The notes beneath the pieces are model-generated. The model was given only the letters and a program-made list of their open reading frames with translations. It ran no database searches and had not been told where the DNA came from. Below are positions 59,861 to 64,000 of a stretch of 64,000 bases of DNA, piece after piece. Numbering within the stretch: the stretch's first letter is position 1; every line of letters starts with the position of its first letter. This stretch comes from A37T11 sp964546645 (GTDB taxonomy: Bacteria > Bacteroidota > Bacteroidia > Sphingobacteriales > Sphingobacteriaceae), in assembly GCA_964546645.1 (NCBI GenBank), contig CAZJKM010000002.1, forward strand, positions 20,648 to 84,647, written 5' to 3'. The translations under genes were made by a program, and so were the position numbers.

Positions 59861-60061
59861 AACTAACCATACTGTTTCTGGTAATATTCCTTGTAATGGC
59901 CTGACGNNNNNNNNNNNNNNNNNNNNNNNNNNNNNNNNNNNNNNNNNNNNNNNNNNNNNNNNNNNNNNNNNNNNNNNNNNNNNNNNNNNNNNNNNNNNNN
60001 NNNNNNATAACTCATAACTAACCATACTGTTTCTGGTAATATTCCTTGTAATGGCCTGACG
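59852..60061. other. Assembly gap (100 N) between 55-bp duplicate flanks
   Basis: Positions 59907-60006 are N. The 55 bases before the gap (59852-59906) are identical to the 55 after it (60007-60061) and both encode the rfbB 3' end. Merging them removes 155 bases and leaves a normal convergent junction. The gap is therefore an unmerged contig overlap, probably caused by the adjacent inverted repeat. Confidence 0.85.
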
Positions 60062-61067
60062 TGACGTCATTGAGCCAGTCTTCATTTGCGAGGTACCAGT
60101 CAACCGTTTTTTCCAGTCCTTCTTCAAACTGAAGGCTGGGTACCCAGTCGAGTTCCCGCTGTAATTTTGAGGAGTCAATCGCATAACGCAGGTCATGCCC
60201 GGCACGGTCCTTGACAAAGGTGATCAGCTTTTCTGATTCACCCATATTACGCCCCAGCTTGCCGTCCATAATCCGGCACAGGAGGCGGATCAGGTCAATG
60301 TTTTTCCATTCATTATGCCCGCCGATGTTATAGGTATCCCCGGCCTTTGCCTGATGGAAAATCACGTCAATGGCACGGGCATGGTCTTCCACCCAAAGCC
60401 AGTCGCGCACATTTTCCCCCTTGCCGTACACCGGCACCGGCTTGTTATTTTTAATATTATTGATGGCCAGCGGAATCAGCTTTTCGGGGAAATGGTGCGA
60501 GCCATAGTTGTTTGAGCAATTGGAAATAACCGTATTCAATCCGTATGTATCGTGGTAAGCACGGACAAAATGATCCGACCCGGCTTTGGAGGCCGAATAC
60601 GGTGAATGCGGGTCATAGCTGGTTTCTTCGGTGAACATACCCGTTTCACCCAATGCCCCGTAGACCTCATCGGTTGACACATGATAAAACCGCTTGTCAG
60701 CATAATTGCTTTCCCAGTACCGGCGTGCCGCATTGAGCAGGTTGACCGTTCCGACCACATTGGTCAGCACAAACTCCAGCGGGTTGGCGATCGACCGGTC
60801 CACGTGGCTTTCCGCCGCCAGATGGATTACCGCGTCCGGCTGTTCATCCGAAAACAGTTTATCAATAAAAGCTGCGTCGGTGATATCACCTTTTATAAAC
60901 CGGTAATTGGGTCGGTCTTCTATATCCTTCAGATTGGCAAGATTACCCGCATAGGTCAGTTTATCCAGATTGATAATAGTGTAATCTGCATAGGTATTCA
61001 CAAACCTGCGCACGACATGCGAACCGATAAATCCGGCACCGCCGGTGACAATAATTGTTTTAGACAT
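60018..61067 (-). CDS. rfbB: dTDP-glucose 4,6-dehydratase
   Basis: This 349-residue SDR-family enzyme converts dTDP-glucose to dTDP-4-keto-6-deoxyglucose, precursor of L-rhamnose and other deoxysugars. It has the NAD-binding VTGGAGFIGSHVVRRF, the STDEVYG block with catalytic Thr/Asp/Glu, and the YxxxK pair in SPYSASKAGSDHFV. NCSNNYG and WLWVEDHARAI are also typical. The full C-terminus is present on the right side of the gap, and a partial second copy of its last codons lies on the left side. It is downstream of galE and a coiled-coil protein gene on the minus strand. The rfbA, rfbC and rfbD partners are not in the window. Confidence 0.95.
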   Translation of the reverse strand: MSKTIIVTGGAGFIGSHVVRRFVNTYADYTIINLDKLTYAGNLANLKDIEDRPNYRFIKGDITDAAFIDKLFSDEQPDAVIHLAAESHVDRSIANPLEFVLTNVVGTVNLLNAARRYWESNYADKRFYHVSTDEVYGALGETGMFTEETSYDPHSPYSASKAGSDHFVRAYHDTYGLNTVISNCSNNYGSHHFPEKLIPLAINNIKNNKPVPVYGKGENVRDWLWVEDHARAIDVIFHQAKAGDTYNIGGHNEWKNIDLIRLLCRIMDGKLGRNMGESEKLITFVKDRAGHDLRYAIDSSKLQRELDWVPSLQFEEGLEKTVDWYLANEDWLNDVTSGHYKEYYQKQYG

Positions 61068-61073
61068 AACTAT

Positions 61074-61649
61074 TTATACTTCACGGGGAAGCTTCAATGC
61101 AATGGCATCCGCTTTGATCGCCGAATGAAACGCAACATGCAGGACCTCATTCAGCCTTTCTCTGAAATCAAACTGCAGATCCTCGTGTATGGTCTGATAT
61201 TTCCCCAAAATTGTTTTGAGCCTCGTTGCCTGGTAAGCCAGTAAACGCCCGTTAAAATAATCTGCCTCACCCATATACTGCTTTCCATAACGTATGATGC
61301 TCTGCTCCAGTATATACAGCCGCATATCAATTTCTCCCATCTTATCATTCGTGATACGTACATGCTCATTCACGATGCCACTGGCGGATTTCAGATCAGA
61401 CAACAAATTCCGGGCCGTGTATTTCCGTTGCGTCGTTTGTGCGTCTATCCGTTCTAATTGCTTTTCAAGCTTCGCGCGCACCTGCTGTTGCCGGTCATGC
61501 AGATCAGTCTCATCTTCCAGCAACCTGAAATGCAATTGATTCATTAACACTGTATCCTTACTGATCAGTTTGAGCAGCATTTTATCCTTTTCCTTTGGCG
61601 GCAGGTCTAAAATAGCCTCTTTCAGTTCCGGATCCTCATTAATGCGCAT
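61074..61649 (-). CDS. Helical hypothetical protein in the nucleotide-sugar operon
   Basis: This 191-residue cytoplasmic protein is predicted almost entirely helical and rich in charged residues. A coiled-coil stretch lies at about 45-85 (LHDRQQQVRAKLEKQLERID), and a second helical region at about 95-190. It has no signal peptide or membrane segment. I do not recognise a family, though similar genes of this size occur in Bacteroidota genomes. It sits between galE and rfbB with gaps of 5 and 6 bases, tight enough to be co-translated with them. This suggests a role in, or control of, sugar-nucleotide or polysaccharide synthesis. Function unknown. Confidence 0.75.
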   Translation of the reverse strand: MRINEDPELKEAILDLPPKEKDKMLLKLISKDTVLMNQLHFRLLEDETDLHDRQQQVRAKLEKQLERIDAQTTQRKYTARNLLSDLKSASGIVNEHVRITNDKMGEIDMRLYILEQSIIRYGKQYMGEADYFNGRLLAYQATRLKTILGKYQTIHEDLQFDFRERLNEVLHVAFHSAIKADAIALKLPREV

Positions 61650-61654
61650 GTGCC

Positions 61655-62683
61655 TTATGACAACGGATTGTTATGAATATATTGCTCCCATTTCCAGGCT
61701 GACCGCATCATCTCATCGATACCCAGCTCCGCTTTCCAGCCGAGGCCTGCGACAGACTTACTGACATCTCCCCATACCTGCTCAATATCACCGGCCCGTC
61801 TGGGACCAATCGTGTAGTTCAGCTTCACCCCGGTCGATTCTTCAAAAGCGCGGATTACTTCCAACACGGAAAACCCGTTGCCCGTTCCCAGGTTAAATAC
61901 GTCATAGTTCCCATTGGGATTTCCTTTCTCCAGCAGCCGGATGGCGGCCACGTGTGCTTTGGCCAGGTCCACCACATGGATATAATCCCGCATGGCAGAG
62001 CCGTCCGGCGTATGGTAATCGTCTCCGTATACCGTTATGGGTCCCCGCTTCCCGATCGCACTTTGTGTGATGAAGGGAACCAGGTTCTGCGGCACACCAA
62101 TGGGCAGTTCGCCGATCAGCGCCGATTCATGCGCCCCTACGGGATTAAAATAGCGCAGTGAAATAACTTTATAGTTATCAAAAGCACCGGCTGTTTCACT
62201 CAGTATTTCTTCCGCGATCTGTTTCGTATTACCATAAGGCGACTCGGCTTTCTTTACCGGAGCCGACTCCGTCACCGGGAGCTCGTCAGGCTGGCCGTAT
62301 ACGGTGCAGCTGGACGAAAACACAAAATGAACCTCCCGCCCTGAAAATGCATTCAGCAGGTTGATCAGCGAGAAAAAATTATTGTGATAATATTTCAGCG
62401 GCTGCTGTACCGATTCACCCACCGCTTTAGACGCGGCAAAATGAATCACCCCCGAGATGTCAGCATGGTCATGAATAAATGTCAGCGTCCGGTCCGTGTC
62501 ACACAGATCAAACTCATGGAACTCCGGCCGCTTACCGGTTATTCTCTCTATCTGATCCAATATCTTAACCGTTGAATTAGACAGATTATCCACGATAACA
62601 GGCTCATACCCTGACTGCTGTAATTCAACGACCGTATGTGATCCGATATAGCCGGTTCCGCCGGTTACCAAAATTTTGCTCAT
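61655..62683 (-). CDS. galE: UDP-glucose 4-epimerase
   Basis: This 342-residue SDR-family enzyme interconverts UDP-glucose and UDP-galactose (or the N-acetyl forms). It has the NAD motif VTGGTGYIGSHTVVEL, the SSSCTVYG block, the YxxxK pair in SPYGNTKQIAEE, and RYFNPVGAHES, which is specific to GalE. The C-terminal VWGDVSKSVAGLGWKAE is standard. Length is normal. It is upstream of the hypothetical protein and rfbB in one operon. The next gene upstream, a UDP-glucuronate decarboxylase on the same strand, lies beyond a 100-N gap. The epimerase therefore probably serves surface polysaccharide synthesis. Confidence 0.95.
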   Translation of the reverse strand: MSKILVTGGTGYIGSHTVVELQQSGYEPVIVDNLSNSTVKILDQIERITGKRPEFHEFDLCDTDRTLTFIHDHADISGVIHFAASKAVGESVQQPLKYYHNNFFSLINLLNAFSGREVHFVFSSSCTVYGQPDELPVTESAPVKKAESPYGNTKQIAEEILSETAGAFDNYKVISLRYFNPVGAHESALIGELPIGVPQNLVPFITQSAIGKRGPITVYGDDYHTPDGSAMRDYIHVVDLAKAHVAAIRLLEKGNPNGNYDVFNLGTGNGFSVLEVIRAFEESTGVKLNYTIGPRRAGDIEQVWGDVSKSVAGLGWKAELGIDEMMRSAWKWEQYIHNNPLS

Positions 62684-62707
62684 CTGATTCTATTAATAAT
62701 TGTCTAA

Positions 62708-62807
62708 NNNNNNNNNNNNNNNNNNNNNNNNNNNNNNNNNNNNNNNNNNNNNNNNNNNNNNNNNNNNNNNNNNNNNNNNNNNNNNNNNNNNNNNNNNNNN
62801 NNNNNNN
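62708..62807. other. Assembly gap (100 N), contents unknown
   Basis: Positions 62708-62807 are N. Unlike the other two gaps, the flanks (TTGTCTAA on the left, CTGGCGTC on the right) show no overlap, so unseen sequence, possibly a whole gene, may be missing between galE and the decarboxylase gene. The 100-N length is a standard placeholder. Confidence 0.85.
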
Positions 62808-62815
62808 CTGGCGTC

Positions 62816-63796
62816 TCACTTGTTATAATAAGAAAAATCCTTATGCTTGATTTCTTTCTCCGGCAATGATTTAAAGTATTCATACGTGATACGAAGGCCT
62901 TCTTCACGGCTCACCTTCGGCTCCCAACCTAATAGGGCCCTGGCCTTACTGATATCGGGCTGGCGCTGCTTGGGGTCATCCACCGGCAATTCCTTATAAA
63001 CCAGCTTTTGCGTGGTGCCGGTCAGTTTTATGATCTCTTCACCAAATTGTTTGATAGTGATCTCATCCGGATTGCCAATGTTCATGGGCTGGGCATAATC
63101 GCTCAGCAACAACCGGTAGATGCCTTCCACCTCATCATCCACGTAACAGAAAGAACGGGTCTGGCTACCATCACCGAATACGGTAAGGTCTTCTCCGCGG
63201 AGCGCCTGCCCGATAAAAGCCGGCAGCACACGACCGTCGTTCAGCCGCATACGGGGGCCATAGGTATTAAAAATCCGCACAATACGCGTTTCCAGCCCGT
63301 GAAAGGTGTGGTAAGCCATAGTTATGGCTTCCTGGAAACGCTTTGCCTCATCGTAAACTCCCCTGGGACCCACCGGGTTCACATTGCCCCAGTACTCTTC
63401 AGGCTGCGGGCTGATGGTAGGATCACCATACACCTCGGACGTAGAGGCCACCAAAATACGGGCTCCTTTGCTTCGGGCCAGTCCCAGCAGGTTGTGCGTA
63501 CCCAATGAACCCACTTTCAGGGTCTGAATCGGGATCTTGAGGTAATCGATCGGGCTTGCCGGTGACGCAAAATGCAGGATATAATCCAGCTTGCCCGGCA
63601 CGTGCACAAATTTGGAAACGTCGTGGTGATAAAACTCAAAACTTTCCAGCTGAAAAAGATGTTCTATGTTTCGTAAATCCCCGGTGATCAGATTATCCAT
63701 GCCGATCACGTGGTAATCTTCTTTAATAAAACGATCACAGAGATGTGAGCCCAGGAAACCAGCGGCTCCTGTAATGAGGATGCGTTTTCTGTTCAT
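62816..63796 (-). CDS. uxs: UDP-glucuronate decarboxylase (UDP-xylose synthase)
   Basis: This 326-residue SDR-family enzyme oxidatively decarboxylates UDP-glucuronate to UDP-xylose. The NAD motif ITGAAGFLGSHLCDRF, the LASPASPIDYLKIPIQTLK signature (shown in part) and STSEVYGDP are typical. So are YDEAKRFQE with the YxxxK pair and RIFNTYGPRM. Together these are the Uxs pattern, distinct from GalE and RfbB. UDP-glucose 6-dehydrogenase, which makes its substrate, is not in the window and may lie in the gap or elsewhere. It diverges from the Kdo transferase gene by 44 bases. Surface polysaccharide synthesis is the likely use. Confidence 0.93.
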   Translation of the reverse strand: MNRKRILITGAAGFLGSHLCDRFIKEDYHVIGMDNLITGDLRNIEHLFQLESFEFYHHDVSKFVHVPGKLDYILHFASPASPIDYLKIPIQTLKVGSLGTHNLLGLARSKGARILVASTSEVYGDPTISPQPEEYWGNVNPVGPRGVYDEAKRFQEAITMAYHTFHGLETRIVRIFNTYGPRMRLNDGRVLPAFIGQALRGEDLTVFGDGSQTRSFCYVDDEVEGIYRLLLSDYAQPMNIGNPDEITIKQFGEEIIKLTGTTQKLVYKELPVDDPKQRQPDISKARALLGWEPKVSREEGLRITYEYFKSLPEKEIKHKDFSYYNK

Positions 63797-63803
63797 GTTT
63801 ATA

Positions 63804-63811
63804 TATCTTTG
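63804..63811 (+). promoter_or_regulatory. -7 promoter box for the Kdo transferase gene
   Basis: TATCTTTG matches TAnnTTTG exactly and ends 29 bases before ATG 63841. The -33 element would fall within the uxs coding start, which is unusual but possible for divergent genes this close. Confidence 0.4.
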
Positions 63812-63840
63812 GCGAAGATAGAAAATTTAATTTATAGCAC

Positions 63841-64000
63841 ATGCGGTTAATTTATTCTTTGGGAATCTGGGTATATAAGATGATACTCCACATGGTTGCC
63901 CCTTTCAACCCCAAAGCAAGACTGTGGTGTTCCGGACGGCGGGGATGGTGCGACAAAGTGGCTGCAGAAATGACTCCGGGCGGGCATTGTGCCTGGTTCC
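63841..64000 (+). CDS. waaA: Kdo (3-deoxy-D-manno-octulosonic acid) transferase, N-terminal part
   Basis: ATG 63841 opens a frame running off the window end. The 53 visible residues begin MRLIYSLGIWVYKMIL and continue with VAPFNPKARLWCSGRRGW. This is the recognisable N-terminus of WaaA/KdtA, with its membrane-anchoring helix and FNPKARLW block. The enzyme adds Kdo to lipid IVA in lipopolysaccharide synthesis. The remaining 350 or so residues are outside the window. The gene is divergent from the decarboxylase gene. The short overlap with family features limits certainty. Confidence 0.85.
   Translation, partial: MRLIYSLGIWVYKMILHMVAPFNPKARLWCSGRRGWCDKVAAEMTPGGHCAWF

Noticed and set aside
59846..60217. 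Open frame reading through the 100-N gap
   Set aside because: It is a chimera of the duplicated rfbB end and unknown bases; the true gene stops at 60018.
1..64000. CRISPR arrays, insertion sequences or prophage
   Set aside because: No regularly spaced repeats with variable spacers, no transposase or phage structural gene was seen. The three ATCCGT sites are too few and too short to be CRISPR.

Overview
The window is about 64 kb of a draft scaffold from a member of the Bacteroidota, most likely the Chitinophagaceae or a close relative. The sequence supports this in several ways. There is a TonB-dependent receptor with an N-terminal carboxypeptidase-like domain, the phylum-specific gliding lipoprotein GldD, the futalosine route to menaquinone, lipoproteins and DUF families typical of the phylum, weak Shine-Dalgarno sites, and many copies of the Bacteroidota -7 promoter box TAnnTTTG. 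Three runs of N mark assembly joins (31450-31459, 59907-60006, 62708-62807). Two of them are flanked by identical sequence and look like unmerged contig overlaps rather than missing DNA. I see no insertion sequence, prophage or CRISPR array.

Layout. Positions 1-6600 hold a TonB receptor with a secreted thioredoxin and two Cys-type sulfatases. Positions 6800-13400 hold a repeat-containing NYN/Zc3h12a-like RNase, an M23 endopeptidase, a universal stress protein, a DUF4197 lipoprotein, a GDPD phosphodiesterase and a phosphodiester glycosidase. Positions 13600-19740 hold an A/T-richer cluster: a large cytochrome c/PA14/beta-propeller lipoprotein, a Gfo/Idh/MocA oxidoreductase and a PhyH dioxygenase, with a divergent AraC regulator. 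Positions 19800-30950 hold a GH10-like hydrolase, a coiled-coil membrane protein, a very large NtrY-like histidine kinase, fabD, folE, queD, mqnB and a PQQ-type propeller.

Positions 31000-38400 are rich in regulation. An operator cluster sits in front of a lipoprotein/outer-membrane-protein operon, next to a NarL-type regulator with its divergent TPR kinase. An OmpR-type regulator and kinase follow, with two PepSY-like genes. Positions 38455-44100 carry mqnD and the opposing operon aroE-gldD-MBL hydrolase-LolC/E-like permease, behind a TPR gene. A small low-GC island (about 45.5-47.6 kb: AraC, VOC protein, HMA-like protein) lies between the 3' remnant of a gene and the 3' end of tRNA-Lys(CTT).

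Positions 47900-59800 are envelope and housekeeping functions: L,D-transpeptidase, endo/exonuclease-phosphatase, DUF1080, ADP-ribosylglycohydrolase, PBP4-type carboxypeptidase, ispH, hemH, metallophosphoesterase and a MacB-like permease. The right end is a nucleotide-sugar operon (rfbB, a coiled-coil protein, galE, and UDP-glucuronate decarboxylase beyond a gap) with the start of the Kdo transferase gene diverging from it.

The common themes are cell-envelope construction and remodelling, glycan scavenging and two-component control. The most unusual items are three ATCCGT-N6-ACGGAT sites with 23-24 bp spacing, palindromes over the mqnD and queD promoters, three housekeeping genes whose promoter box lies 4-6 nt before the start codon, and the island beside tRNA-Lys.
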